43,177 nt of DNA. Source: an uncultured Oscillospiraceae bacterium (GTDB lineage: Bacteria; Bacillota; Clostridia; Oscillospirales; Acutalibacteraceae). Numbering within the stretch: the first letter of the stretch is position 1; every line of letters begins with the position of its first letter. The notes below the pieces were generated by a model. It was not told the origin of the DNA and did not search any database. It saw nothing but the letters and a program-made list of their open reading frames with translations. The translations under genes and the position numbers were made by a program. Shown here piece after piece: positions 17,833 through 28,424 of this stretch. The DNA lies in assembly GCA_948471095.1 (NCBI GenBank), contig CAOKRG010000019.1:1-43177 (forward strand), in the 5' to 3' direction.

Positions 17833-18709
17833 AACCAGACGCCTCCATTTCGCTGATAAATACTTCCTCTAGGGACAGGGGCAGCGCCTCCCGGAAGGAG
17901 GGAGAAAAGCTGTCCACCGCCGCCAAAACCTCTTCCCGGTTTCCCCGGGCCACAAAGGTGGCCAGGGACCCGGACTTCTCCCAGCTGGCAATGCAGAGCT
18001 TTTGGGCCAGCGCCGCCCGGTCCACCCCCTGGGGAAACACCGCCTGAACCCGCTGCAGGTACAGGCTCAGCTCGTCCAGCTCCCGCTCCAGCACCACGCC
18101 GCCCTTGTGGAGCAGGGCCAGGGTGTCGCAGAAGTCCTCCATTTCTCGCAGGTTGTGGGAGGCCAGCACCACGGTCATGCTCCGCTCCGCTACCTCTTCG
18201 GCCAGCAGCTTCTTCACCAGCTTGCGCACCACCGGGTCCAGGCCGTCGAAGACCTCGTCCAGCAGCAGAATGTCCGGCCGGGAGGCCAGGGAGAGGATCA
18301 GCCCCGCCTGGCGGCGGTTGCCCTTGCTCAGGGCGCTGTAGCGGGTCCCCGCGTCCACGGGGAACATCTGGCAGAGCCTCTGGAAATAGGCCTGGTCCCA
18401 GCTGGGATAGAACCGGGAGAAGGTCTTCCCCATGCGCCGAAGGGAATCCTGGCCCGGCGCGTAAAACTCATCGGCCAGCAGGCGGACCCGGGCCTTTCGA
18501 CCGGGGTTCTCCCAAGGGCTCTGGCCGTCCAGCAGGGCCTCCCCCTCCTCGGGGCGGTAGATTCCGGCCAGAACCCGCAGCAGGGTGGACTTCCCCGCCC
18601 CGTTGGACCCCACCAGGCCGAACACACTGCCCGGCTGCACTTGCAGGTCCACCCGGGCCAGGGCCTCCTTTTCTCCAAACCGTTTGGTCAGCTGTTTGCA
18701 CGCGATCAT
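17807..18709 (-). CDS. ABC transporter ATP-binding protein of the GntR operon (300 aa)
   Basis: Cytoplasmic ATPase subunit. Walker A is GSNGAGKST (34-42), the signature is LSKGNRRQ (127-134) instead of LSGGQ, Walker B is ILLLDE (147-152), and the H-loop is ASHN near 181-184. The LSKGN variant is normal for the YtrB/YxlF-type exporter ATPases. A C-terminal extension of about 90 residues follows the core. It overlaps the GntR gene by 4 bp (ATGA) and the permease by 26 bp, so the three form one tightly coupled operon. Probably exports or senses a cell-envelope-active compound, by analogy with YtrB. Confidence 0.92.
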   Translation of the reverse strand: MIACKQLTKRFGEKEALARVDLQVQPGSVFGLVGSNGAGKSTLLRVLAGIYRPEEGEALLDGQSPWENPGRKARVRLLADEFYAPGQDSLRRMGKTFSRFYPSWDQAYFQRLCQMFPVDAGTRYSALSKGNRRQAGLILSLASRPDILLLDEVFDGLDPVVRKLVKKLLAEEVAERSMTVVLASHNLREMEDFCDTLALLHKGGVVLERELDELSLYLQRVQAVFPQGVDRAALAQKLCIASWEKSGSLATFVARGNREEVLAAVDSFSPSFREALPLSLEEVFISEMEASGYDMENILG

Positions 18710-19095
18710 GGTTTCTCCTCCTTTTCCGGCGTTTCCGGCTGCGCCGCCTCTTCCAGGGCCTTTGCCAGCTCCTCCGGGGACGCGCCGCAGTCCAGGGCCT
18801 CCCGGGCCGCCTGCCGCAGCTGGGCCAGGGCTTCCGCCCTGCGCTTTTCCAGCACGGCCTCGGGCTTTGCCAAGAAGGAGCCCTTGCCCGGCATGGAGTA
18901 GATGACCCCGTCCCGTTCCAGCATGGCGTAGGCCTTTTGGATGGTGTTGGGGTTTACGCCCAGCTCCCGGGCCACGGCCCGCACCGAGGGCAGCTGGCCC
19001 CCTTCCCCGAAGGCCCCGGCCGCGCCCAGCTTCACCACGCCGCGGTAGATCTGTTCAAAGATGGGCAGGCCGCTTTTGTAGTCGATGACGAACAT
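18706..19095 (-). CDS. GntR family transcriptional regulator, YtrA subfamily (129 aa)
   Basis: A short GntR regulator: an N-terminal winged helix-turn-helix (about 5-75), with I-F-E-Q-I at the start and the recognition region S-V-R-A-V-A-R-E-L-G-V-N-P-N-T-I-Q-K-A-Y, then only about 50 residues of helical dimerisation tail, as in YtrA. The ATG at 19095 is preferred over a GTG at 19104, because the GTG lies inside the GAGGTG ribosome site. A perfect 8-bp inverted repeat sits directly after its own -10 box, so it should repress the GntR-ATPase-permease operon until an inducer is bound. Confidence 0.92.
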   Translation of the reverse strand: MFVIDYKSGLPIFEQIYRGVVKLGAAGAFGEGGQLPSVRAVARELGVNPNTIQKAYAMLERDGVIYSMPGKGSFLAKPEAVLEKRRAEALAQLRQAAREALDCGASPEELAKALEEAAQPETPEKEEKP

Positions 19096-19112
19096 GTTCC
19101 TCACCTCATTAT

Positions 19113-19135
19113 CTGTACTATTTCGGTTAGTACAG
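19113..19135. promoter_or_regulatory. GntR/YtrA-type operator
   Basis: Perfect inverted repeat CTGTACTA-N7-TAGTACAG. Read as CTGTA-N13-TACAG, it has the same arm spacing as the AGTGTA-N13-TACACT operator I recall for Bacillus YtrA. It covers the transcription start. Confidence 0.85.
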
Positions 19136-19139
19136 TTTA

Positions 19140-19168
19140 AGTATACACCTGACGCCGGGCGTTGTCAA
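19140..19168 (-). promoter_or_regulatory. Promoter of the GntR-ABC operon
   Basis: Minus strand TTGACA (19163-19168), 17-base spacer, TATACT (19140-19145). Near consensus, consistent with a strong promoter held off by the operator beside it. Confidence 0.9.
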
Positions 19169-19188
19169 GGCTTTTTTTGAGATTTTTA

Positions 19189-21052
<1,864 letters not shown>

Positions 21053-21123
21053 ATTCACAGAATCCCCTATATTTCTTTTGAAACCCGGTGTATAATAAGA
21101 GGAAAACGAAGGAGGTCCATCCT

Positions 21124-21762
21124 ATGGGAGCTTGGAAAGACGTTTCAAAAGCCGTGCGGTTTAAAACCCGCGCAACGGCGTACTATTTGAAGGAGAAGAA
21201 CCGCCGGGCCGCTGTGATGAACCGGCTGCGCGCGGTGATCCGCTGCGAGGAAAAAGCGGCGGAGAAGGAGTATCTGGCCCTGGGCCGCTACTATTACAAC
21301 GCCCTGCGGGACCCGGACAACCCCCTGGCGGAGAGCCACTGCGCCCGGATCGACCAGATCAACGCCCGCCGGGACAGCGCCCTGGAAAGCCTGGAGCAGG
21401 CAAGCCAGGAAGAGGCCGCTTCCATTGGCTTCATCGGCGGCTCGGACGGTCCCACGGCGGTCTATAAGACCTTCCGCTTTCACAAGGGCCGGACCGAGAT
21501 CACCGTCACCCCCGATGAGGAGGATGCGGAGGAAGTGGACCTTTCCGATGTGGAATGCTTCGACTATGACCCCACCCTCCCCCAGGACGGGCCCCCGGCG
21601 CAAGATGCGGCTTCCCCGGCCGGACAGGGCGTTTCGCAAGGTGAATCGGTGGCTCCGCCCACGGAACACGAGATTCAGCCAGCCGAACACGAGATTCGGC
21701 CAGCCGAACACGAGATTCGGCCAGCCGAACTCGATGAGAATGACGGCCTGCCTTTCGAATAA
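21124..21762 (+). CDS. Unrecognised protein with GGSDGPT motif and heptad tandem repeat (212 aa)
   Basis: I do not recognise the whole protein. The first 100 residues are basic and helical (many Arg/Lys/Glu, coiled-coil-like). At 101-114 there is IGFIGGSDGPTAVY, nearly the GGADGPT motif known from beta subunits of Na+-pumping decarboxylases, but there are no membrane helices. An acidic stretch follows (about 125-150). Then three tandem copies of EHEIR/QPA appear (about 180-200), encoded by an almost exact 21-bp repeat. A perfect GGAGGT lies 8-9 bases before the ATG, and TATAAT is at 21091-21096. It lies 71 bp after the arabinofuranosidase and 21 bp before the CpXC gene, with which it may be co-transcribed. 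Confidence 0.65.
   Translation: MGAWKDVSKAVRFKTRATAYYLKEKNRRAAVMNRLRAVIRCEEKAAEKEYLALGRYYYNALRDPDNPLAESHCARIDQINARRDSALESLEQASQEEAASIGFIGGSDGPTAVYKTFRFHKGRTEITVTPDEEDAEEVDLSDVECFDYDPTLPQDGPPAQDAASPAGQGVSQGESVAPPTEHEIQPAEHEIRPAEHEIRPAELDENDGLPFE
21664..21727 (+). repeat. 21-bp in-frame tandem repeat, three copies
   Basis: GAACACGAGATTC begins at 21664, 21685 and 21706 with a 21-base period. The first copy differs at one base (CAG for CGG). It encodes the EHEIxPA heptads. Confidence 0.9.
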
Positions 21763-21783
21763 GGCCTTTGGGAGGATTTGGGA

Positions 21784-22407
21784 ATGGAGATCGTGAAGGA
21801 TATCGTATGCCCCCAGTGCGGGGAGAGTCAAAAATACCGCCTCTATACCAGCATAAACGCCCAGAAAAACCCCGAGCTCAAGCAGAGCATCCTGGACGAG
21901 ACCATCTTCGACTGGCGCTGCCAGCGCTGCAACTATTTCGCGGCCATGGCCTATCCTTTTGTCTACATCGACAACCGGGCGGGCTATGCGGTGTGCCTGG
22001 CCCCAGGAGGAAACGGCAGTCCGGTAGAGACCACGGAGCCCCTGCGGGGCTATGTGAAGCGCCGGGTAAAAAATTTGGCGGAGCTCAAGGAAAAAATCCT
22101 GATTTTTGACAACGGCTGCTACGACGTCGCCATTGAGCTGATGAAAAACGCCCTGTGCACCATCATCAAGCGGGGCTATGACAACGCCCGCCTCCATGCC
22201 TATTTCAGCAAGGTGGAGGAGGGCAAAATGGAGTTCGCCATTTTCGTGCCCCGCAACCCGGAGCCGGTGTACCATTCCACCCGGGTGGAGGTGTACAACC
22301 AGTCTCAGGAGGTGCTGCGCACCCTGGACTTTGCCGAGCCCAACGACTTTGCCACCGTGGACGCCCGGCTGGCCAAGCGCATCATCGAGGATTATCAAAA
22401 TACCTGA
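21784..22407 (+). CDS. CpXC domain protein (207 aa)
   Basis: A soluble protein with the CpXC pattern: CPQC at residues 9-12 and CQRC at 46-49, giving four cysteines set to bind one zinc. The following region D-W-R-C-x-x-C-x-Y-x-A-x-x-x-Y-P-F-V-Y-I-D is typical. The remaining ~150 residues are an alpha/beta domain without known motifs. The function of the family is not established. ATG at 21784 has GGGAGGA 7 bases upstream; a TTG two codons earlier is too close to that site. It follows the GGSDGPT protein by 21 bp. Confidence 0.8.
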   Translation: MEIVKDIVCPQCGESQKYRLYTSINAQKNPELKQSILDETIFDWRCQRCNYFAAMAYPFVYIDNRAGYAVCLAPGGNGSPVETTEPLRGYVKRRVKNLAELKEKILIFDNGCYDVAIELMKNALCTIIKRGYDNARLHAYFSKVEEGKMEFAIFVPRNPEPVYHSTRVEVYNQSQEVLRTLDFAEPNDFATVDARLAKRIIEDYQNT

Positions 22408-22469
22408 GCTCCTCTTTGATAAACCCGGAGCCTGTATTTATTACCTCAGACTCAAAAGGTAGGAAAATT

Positions 22470-22617
22470 TGCGCGGTCCAGGGGCGTCGACCTTCGCTAC
22501 GCGAAGTCGCGGCCCCTGGTAGGGTTCTTAGGGGGACTTGGCGAAGGAGGTGAGCGTCTGCCGGGTACTTGGCTTGCCAAGTACAGCAGACCACGCCGCA
22601 AGCCTTGACCGCGAATT
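22470..22617. repeat. Modular hairpin element, copy R4
   Basis: Outer arms GCGCGGTCCAGG and CCTTGACCGCG are roughly inverse. Inside are a CTTCGC/GCGAAG hairpin, the segment TGGTAGGGTTCTTAGGGGG shared with R1, and a perfect GTACTTGGC-TT-GCCAAGTAC hairpin near 22564-22583. It lies in the gene-free 22408-22783 region. Confidence 0.7.
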
Positions 22618-22682
22618 TTGCTTACCGTTAACTGCCAGGCAACCGTTCTCCAAGTGTTAATACAGGTTCTAAATCTGCACAC

Positions 22683-22723
22683 AAAAAACCGGGGCCGCTC
22701 CTCTGGGAGCCGCTCCGGTTTTC
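22683..22723 (-). terminator. Terminator of the chemoreceptor gene
   Basis: AAAACCGG..GCTCC / GGGAGC..CCGGTTTT stem with flanking A- and T-runs; usable in both directions. Confidence 0.85.
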
Positions 22724-22783
22724 TTTCTGTTGTTCAAAAGGCCGGGAAGGCGTCCTTCCGCAGGCCTTGTAGCCAGCAGCCGC

Positions 22784-24790
22784 CTATTCCTTGAGGCGGA
22801 ACCTGGACACCAGCTCTTTCAAGGCCTCCGCCTGGCCGGACAGCTCTTCGCTGGCGGCGGCACTCTTCTGGGCGTTGGCCACATTGTTCTGCACCACGTT
22901 GGAAATCTGGTCGATGCCCTGGCTGATCTCCTCCGCGTCCTCCGCCTGGACGCCGGTGCGCTCCGCGATGCCGCTGATCAGCCCGCTGACCTGGTCCGCC
23001 TGGGACACCACCGCCAGCATGGAGTCGGAGGTGTCTTTGGCCGCCCGGGCCCCCTCCTCCATGGAGTTTACGGTTTCGTTGAGCAGCACCGTGGTCTCCT
23101 GGGCCGCCGCGGAGGATTTCGCGGCCAGGGCCCGGACTTCGTCCGCCACCACGGCAAAACCCTTGCCCGCCTCGCCTGCCCGGGCGGCTTCCACCGCCGC
23201 GTTCAGAGCCAGAATGTTGGTCTGGAAGGCGATGGTCTCAATGGTCTGGACAATGCCGTGGATCTCCGTGGACTTGTCGCTGATCTTCTGGATCACGTCC
23301 GTCATGTTGCGCATTTTCTCGCTGCTTTCCAGTAGGCCCTGCTTCACCTCTTGGGAAATGCGGCTGGCCTCCTGGGCGCTCTGGGCGGTAAGCTGGACGC
23401 TGCCGGACATGGAGTTGATGTGTCCCGCCAAGGCGTCTACCGCGCCGGCCTGCTCGGCGGAGCCCTCGGACAGAGCCACCGCCCCGCCGCTGACCAGCTG
23501 GGCTCCCGCCGCCACCTCCTGAGAGGAGGTGCGCAGCTGCCGCATGGCGCCGTTTAAAGCAGAAGAGATCTCCTCCAAGGAGGTCTTGATCTTCTCAAAC
23601 TCGCCGGTGTATTCGTTTTGCAGGGAAAAGTCCAGGTTGCCGCCGGCAATCTCCCGCAGCTTTTCCGAGACCTCGTCGATGTACTTCACATAGTCCCGCA
23701 GGCGCAGGGTGGTGCGGTTGAAGTTCTCCGCCAGCACGCCCAGCTCGTCCCGGGACTGGTAGCGGATGGTCTGCTCCAGCTCGCCCTCGGCGATCCTTGC
23801 GGCCACCTGGCTCAGCTCCGCCACAGGCCGGCCGATGATCCGGCGGGCCAGAATCATCACCAGCAGAATCAGCGCCGCCACGGTCAGCACGGCCACCAGC
23901 ACCATGACCACCGTGAGCCCGTGGAGTTCGGAGAGCACTTCCGCCCGGGACACGTAGGCCACTGCCGTCCAGTCGCTTCCCGGCACCTGGGTCGCTTGAA
24001 CGTATGTATTTTCAAAGATGGAAAGGCCCTTGTCCCCCCGGCTGATTACCTGGCCCACATAGACGTACAGGGGGTCCTGCACCTGGCCCAGCTTCTGGCC
24101 GGTCATGGCGCTGTCCCGGTGGCCGATGATCGTATCCGTCCGGGTATCGACCAAAAAGATTCCCCCGGTCTCTTCCAGCTGGACCTCGCTGACGATTTTT
24201 GAGATGGAGTTCAAATACACGTCGGCGGCGGCCACGCCCCGCACCCCGCCGTCCGGGGAGCGGAGCATGCCGGAGGCGCCCACCACGTAGGACTGGCTAT
24301 CCTCGTCAAAATACACGTCGCCCAGTATAAAGTCCTCCGACTCAATGCCGTCCTGGTACCAGCTCTTGCTTTTGGCGTCAAAGTCGGGTCCAGGCACAAA
24401 AGAGTCATGGTAAAGGGAGCCGTCCGTCAAAGCCACATAGAGGCCCGCCGGGTAGGCGCTGTCCGGGTCTACGGTGTGCTTGATGTAGTCCTTCATCTCG
24501 GGCACGTCCATGTCTTCATACTCTATGGCGTCCCGCTGCATTTCCAGCGCGGTCAGGGTCCGGTTCATCCAGGCGCTGGTTTCCTGGATGGTCCCGTTGG
24601 TGGTGGCCTCCAAAAGGGCCTCCGATTTTTCCAGCAGCGCGGCGGACACGCTGTTGTAGACCACGGCCAGCAGAATTCCCACGGCGATTACAACGCACAC
24701 CACAATGGCGGCGGCCAGCTTGCCGGTCACGCCCCAGATTTTTCGGGCGGAGGCTCCGGCCCCCGGCTTGGTTTTTACGCTCATACTCAT
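22784..24790 (-). CDS. Methyl-accepting chemotaxis protein with dCache-type sensor (668 aa)
   Basis: A transmembrane chemoreceptor. TM1 is at about 25-48. A periplasmic-type double-Cache sensor of about 240 residues follows, with W-Y-Q and the later D-V-Y-L-N repeat (about 50-285) for small ligands such as amino acids or organic acids. TM2 is at about 293-318, then HAMP (about 320-372) and a cytoplasmic signalling domain. The hairpin tip that contacts CheA/CheW is intact ([21 protein letters not shown]). The first ATG has GAGGTG only 2 bases away, so the second ATG at 24784 may be the true start. No che genes are nearby. It has its own terminator. Confidence 0.95.
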   Translation of the reverse strand: MSMSVKTKPGAGASARKIWGVTGKLAAAIVVCVVIAVGILLAVVYNSVSAALLEKSEALLEATTNGTIQETSAWMNRTLTALEMQRDAIEYEDMDVPEMKDYIKHTVDPDSAYPAGLYVALTDGSLYHDSFVPGPDFDAKSKSWYQDGIESEDFILGDVYFDEDSQSYVVGASGMLRSPDGGVRGVAAADVYLNSISKIVSEVQLEETGGIFLVDTRTDTIIGHRDSAMTGQKLGQVQDPLYVYVGQVISRGDKGLSIFENTYVQATQVPGSDWTAVAYVSRAEVLSELHGLTVVMVLVAVLTVAALILLVMILARRIIGRPVAELSQVAARIAEGELEQTIRYQSRDELGVLAENFNRTTLRLRDYVKYIDEVSEKLREIAGGNLDFSLQNEYTGEFEKIKTSLEEISSALNGAMRQLRTSSQEVAAGAQLVSGGAVALSEGSAEQAGAVDALAGHINSMSGSVQLTAQSAQEASRISQEVKQGLLESSEKMRNMTDVIQKISDKSTEIHGIVQTIETIAFQTNILALNAAVEAARAGEAGKGFAVVADEVRALAAKSSAAAQETTVLLNETVNSMEEGARAAKDTSDSMLAVVSQADQVSGLISGIAERTGVQAEDAEEISQGIDQISNVVQNNVANAQKSAAASEELSGQAEALKELVSRFRLKE

Positions 24791-25125
24791 TACACCTCGT
24801 TACAAAGATACCGTTTCTCCCCATTCAGAACCTGTACCGGCCGGATTTACGTATGGAATCTCAAGCGAATTATACCCGAAACCGCCGGCTCTCGCTGCGG
24901 TTTCGCAACGCAGCCCAAAGGCAAAATCTGCCGGAAAGTTACGCGCAGTGTCCAATCGGTATAGGTTCTCCGTCTCGGGTGGATATTGTCACCCTCTATT
25001 ATACCTGGGATTTCCTGGAAACGCAAGTTTTTTTGAAGACAGGACCCCTTCGGCAGCGTCCCATAGGAAAGCGGGGCGCCGCCTTCGCGGCGCACCTGGA
25101 AAAGCCTCCCTGGGCCGCGCCTCCC
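24791..25125. other. Gene-free spacer between chemoreceptor and YdcF-like gene
   Basis: No gene is seen. A GCGCCGC-CTTC-GCGGCGC hairpin (about 25076-25093) follows the YdcF-like stop on the minus strand and may end its transcript. A minus-strand TATAAT near 24874 lacks a -35, so the chemoreceptor promoter is not resolved. Confidence 0.45.
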
Positions 25126-25896
25126 CTATCCTTTGCCGAGAAACAGCCGCTCGGCCCACCACTTGGTCAGGGAGAGCAGCTCCCGGCCATAATACTGGGG
25201 GAACAGCAGGGGGTCCGTGCTGGCGGGCAGGCCGTAGGCGGTAAAGCCCGCCGCTTTTGCCAATTGGACCGCCCGGAACAGGTGGAAGTTCTGGGTGACC
25301 ACCACCACCTGGGTATCCAAGCCCTCCCGCCGCGCCACGTCCATGGCGTACTGGAAGTTCTGCCGGGTGTTCACGGACTTGTCCTCCATGAAGATCCTCT
25401 GGGGGCGAATGCCCATGCGGATCAGCGCGTTCTTTTCGGTCAGGGCCTCGGGGCAGGGCTCGTTCCAGCCCTGCCCGCCGGTGGTAATGCACTGGGACTG
25501 GGGGTTGTCCCGCAAATACTGAAAGGCCCGGTCCACCCGGCGGCTCAGGCTGTCCCCCATGCGGTCCTCGCTGTATACCTGGGCCCCCAGCACCACCACG
25601 TTGAGTCCGGCGGGCGGCACGGCGGCCTGGTAGGAGACCAGCAGGCCGGTCAAAAACGCCGCCCACCCCATGCCGAGGCCGTACAGAACCGCCGCCATTC
25701 GGGCCGCGCGCCTCTGCCAGCGGCCCCGGGCGGCAAGCCTGCCATAGAAAAGCGCCAGGGCCAGGCCATAAAGGCAGATAAAGATACCGAACGCGGAGCC
25801 TCCCGCAAAGCCGCCCCGGCAGATGGGCAGGCAGAACCAAACCACGCCGGCCAGACATAGAAGAGAGAAAGCGGCCCTGGCGATTTTTCGAATCAA
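25126..25896 (-). CDS. YdcF/SanA-type (DUF218) membrane-anchored protein, TTG start (256 aa)
   Basis: A DUF218 protein of the YdcF/SanA/ElyC group, which act at the cell envelope. The N-terminus has three to four hydrophobic helices (about 5-95). The DUF218 domain then starts with L-N-V-V-V-L-G-A-Q-V and continues with TGGQG, E-A-x-x-E-K-N-A-L-I-x-x-G-I, S-V-N-T-R-Q-N and V-V-V-T-Q-N-F-H-L-F-R-A, in the family order. The start is TTG at 25896, with AAAGGAG 11 bases upstream; a nearby GTG is out of frame. The gene stands alone between the chemoreceptor and repeat R5. The enzymatic role of the family is not settled. Confidence 0.88.
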   Translation of the reverse strand: MIRKIARAAFSLLCLAGVVWFCLPICRGGFAGGSAFGIFICLYGLALALFYGRLAARGRWQRRAARMAAVLYGLGMGWAAFLTGLLVSYQAAVPPAGLNVVVLGAQVYSEDRMGDSLSRRVDRAFQYLRDNPQSQCITTGGQGWNEPCPEALTEKNALIRMGIRPQRIFMEDKSVNTRQNFQYAMDVARREGLDTQVVVVTQNFHLFRAVQLAKAAGFTAYGLPASTDPLLFPQYYGRELLSLTKWWAERLFLGKG

Positions 25897-26113
25897 CTTC
25901 GCTCACGCTCCTTTCAGGCGGCGGGGGAATTACCTTATTTATATCCCAGGGGTTAGGAAGTTTCTTTGTGTTTTGCGAAAGAAAAACCAGCGCTTCGCGG
26001 GAAGAGAAAGCTTCAAGCGCACGCTTTGCGTCCATTATACCCCGGAACGGCGAAAATGGCAAGGAATTTTGCGAGCCCGGACGTGCCGGCTGGCGCATTT
26101 TGAGGGAGTAATA

Positions 26114-26412
26114 CGGAGTGGCCTCCGGCAAGACCTCGGGGACTCTGTCCCCGAACCCCTGCCACCTTTGAAAAGGTGGACGAAACTTTTACAGTATACA
26201 TTTGGTTGGTAAAAGCGAAAGGAAAAGCTTTGTGTTTCTCCACTGCCGTGTCGGGTGAGTTGACGAACTCAATGTGTAGCTTCCCGCCCCAAACCGAGCG
26301 CCCAGTGCGCGCCTTACACCTACGATAAGCGTGTAAAAGTTTTTGATCCAAACTTTTTTCAAAAAGTTTGGTCCAGTCCAGGGTGAAACCCTGGCCGCCG
26401 GAGGCCGCTCCG
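26114..26412. repeat. Modular hairpin element, copy R5: complete copy with 16-bp terminal inverted repeats
   Basis: Ends are CGGAGTGGCCTCCGGC (26114-26129) and GCCGGAGGCCGCTCCG (26397-26412), inverse with one mismatch. Inside, left to right: hairpin CGGGGAC/GTCCCCG (26137-26153), hairpin CCACCTTT/AAAGGTGG (26162-26179), GACGAAACTTTTA, and the 15-base core (26287-26301). GTGTAAAAGT, hairpin CCAAACTTTTT-TC-AAAAAGTTTGG (26348-26371) and hairpin CCAGGGT/ACCCTGG follow. No open frame of note. Confidence 0.85.
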
Positions 26413-26422
26413 CACCACGCCC

Positions 26423-26454
26423 AAAAAGCCCGGAGGGCGCGTCCCTCCGGGCTT
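26423..26454 (-). terminator. Terminator of the MacB-like ABC operon
   Basis: AAGCCCGGAGGG / CCCTCCGGGCTTTTT stem on the minus strand, 11 bp past the permease stop. Confidence 0.92.
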
Positions 26455-26464
26455 GCTGTTCACG

Positions 26465-28408
26465 CTATTCGGTCTCCCCGCTTAAAAGCAGAATGGGCTC
26501 AATCTTTAGGCTGCGGCTGACCAGAAGCTCCGCCAGCAGCAGAATCAGCGCCAGCAGCGCGACCGGCGCGGCCAGATAGATGGCCAGCTCCACGGTCCGC
26601 AGGCTTTCCACGGCCAGGTCTTCCTCGGTGTTCCGGTTGCGGGCCCACAGGCTGTAGCTGGTGTCAAAACCCGCGTAATCCTCCGTCTTGATCTCCTGCA
26701 CCAGCCCGGTGGGAGCGGGTTCCGGCGCGGTCTCCTGGGGCGGCTTCCAGTTGAGCAGCAGAGCCCCCAGCCCGCTGCCCAGGGCCGTGCCCAGCAGGGA
26801 CAGGACCATAATCCCGGCCAGCAGAGAGGTCCTGCACTGGCGGCGGCTCATGCCAAGGCTGCGCTCGATGGCGGTGCGTTTTTTCTCCCGCACGATAAAG
26901 AAGTACAGCAGCAGCGCCACAATGGCTATGCTGGCCAAGAGGCCCACCGCGAACAGCAGCGCCGCGTTCAGCCGGGTCTTTTGCAGGCCGGACATCACCT
27001 CGCTGTAGCCGTTGTCCTTATAGGTCACGGTCAGGCCGCTCATGTTGGGCACATGGGCATAGAGCAGCTCGTTGAATTCCGAGGCCGTGCCGTTTTCGAT
27101 CTGGAAGGTGCAATAGTCCCCCTGCAGGGGGCCCACCCCTGTGATGTTGTCTTCGTCCGAGGCCTCTATGGAGGCGCTGGGCACGATGATGGTATCCTTG
27201 GTCAGCTCGTACACCCCGTCCTCGGCGGCGTCCGCGTCGTAAAACTGGTAAATGCCCACCACTTCATATTCCCCGTTCCAGAAGGGCTCGTAAAACTCCC
27301 CCTCCGCGTTCAGAGGCTCGGGTACGTTCATGCGGTACCTGCGCAGGTCCGGCTCATACCCATATTCGGCGTAAAGCATGGAGATATCCAGCTTATCCCC
27401 CACAGACAGGATATTGTTCAACGCAAAGTCATAGGACACCATACAGACCCTGGCCCCGGACTGGAACTCCTCCGCCGTGATCTCCCGGCCGCTTTGCAGG
27501 TAGGTCTTTTTATCGTGGTAGGCGGGCAGAAGCTGCAGGCTGTTGGTGGGAATAACGGGAAGCACGTTCCGGATCCCCTTCTCCTCATACTCGATCTTCC
27601 GCTGCCAGGCCTCCCACATGCCGCTCTCGTAAAATTCCTCGTTGACCTCGTCCGCCCGGTAACGCTTTTTTCCACCCAGCAGGCCCGACTCCACCGGCTG
27701 GCCGTGAATATCGCACTGGGTGGTGTAGGGGGCGCCCACAATCACGTATTCCGTCACGTCCGGGTCCTGCTCGCAGTCCACAGATATGGCGCTCCAGTTC
27801 ATGAAATGGGCGATGTACCGGCGCCCGGCCTCGATGGGCGTGGGCCCGCCCCGATCCAGGGTGTTGTAGTGCTGGCAGATGGTGATCTCCTCACCCACCT
27901 GCAATGCAGGGTCCTCTTTGCCGGCGCCAGAGGTATGGAGCGCCTCAAAATGGACCTTCTCCACTCGGGCCCGAATGTGCTGGTCCGCCTCCTTCTGGTC
28001 TTCCAGGGCGGTAAACTCAATGATGTGGTCCGCCTGGGCTACGCCGCCTGTAATGCGCTTTCCCTCTACCTCCGACAGATAGTAGGGCCGGTTCTCCGGG
28101 GGATTGATGTAATTGGCCCCCTCAAAGTTCAGGGCGTCCAGGGAGACCGGGTCGTCGTACATCTCGGTATAGCTGGAATAGAAGCTCTGGCACTTGTCAT
28201 AGAACATGTTGTTTTTCGTGCCGGTGGAGACCTGCTCCACCGTGGCGATGGTGGTGAACTGGGCCTCCGCCGCGTCGATCTTCTGGGTGGTCTGCACCAG
28301 CAGCTGGGCCCCGAAGATCAGCAGCATGGTGGCCCCGGCCAGCAGCAGCACAAAGAGCAGGGCCTTGCCCGGGGTGCGGCGCAGGTGCTTAAAGCTTGTG
28401 CGAATCAT
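26465..28408 (-). CDS. FtsX-like ABC transporter permease, second subunit (647 aa)
   Basis: Membrane subunit of a MacB-type ABC system. TM1 is at about 15-37. A long extracytoplasmic domain of about 440 residues follows, then an FtsX core with three helices: about 485-510, with the cytoplasmic loop V-R-E-K-K-R-T-A-I-E-R-S-L-G-M-S that docks on the ATPase, 533-560, and 610-632. GGAGGAG lies just before the ATG, which is 16 bp after the ATPase stop. Together with the 400-residue permease (29431-30633) it would make a heterodimeric transporter of the mechanotransmission type that moves peptides, lipids or signals, not small solutes. Cargo unknown. Confidence 0.88.
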   Translation of the reverse strand: MIRTSFKHLRRTPGKALLFVLLLAGATMLLIFGAQLLVQTTQKIDAAEAQFTTIATVEQVSTGTKNNMFYDKCQSFYSSYTEMYDDPVSLDALNFEGANYINPPENRPYYLSEVEGKRITGGVAQADHIIEFTALEDQKEADQHIRARVEKVHFEALHTSGAGKEDPALQVGEEITICQHYNTLDRGGPTPIEAGRRYIAHFMNWSAISVDCEQDPDVTEYVIVGAPYTTQCDIHGQPVESGLLGGKKRYRADEVNEEFYESGMWEAWQRKIEYEEKGIRNVLPVIPTNSLQLLPAYHDKKTYLQSGREITAEEFQSGARVCMVSYDFALNNILSVGDKLDISMLYAEYGYEPDLRRYRMNVPEPLNAEGEFYEPFWNGEYEVVGIYQFYDADAAEDGVYELTKDTIIVPSASIEASDEDNITGVGPLQGDYCTFQIENGTASEFNELLYAHVPNMSGLTVTYKDNGYSEVMSGLQKTRLNAALLFAVGLLASIAIVALLLYFFIVREKKRTAIERSLGMSRRQCRTSLLAGIMVLSLLGTALGSGLGALLLNWKPPQETAPEPAPTGLVQEIKTEDYAGFDTSYSLWARNRNTEEDLAVESLRTVELAIYLAAPVALLALILLLAELLVSRSLKIEPILLLSGETE

Positions 28409-28424
28409 ATGGCTCCTCCTTCCC

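Noticed and set aside
18706-19104. GTG at 19104 as the start of the GntR gene
   Set aside because: That GTG is part of the GAGGTG ribosome site for the ATG at 19095.
21664-21727. Tandem 21-bp repeats as a CRISPR-like array
   Set aside because: There are no spacers, only three contiguous copies, and the repeat is in frame inside a coding region.
24800-24960. Flagellar-sigma promoter for the chemoreceptor
   Set aside because: No convincing TAAA-N15-GCCGATAA pattern was seen on the minus strand; only an isolated TATAAT.
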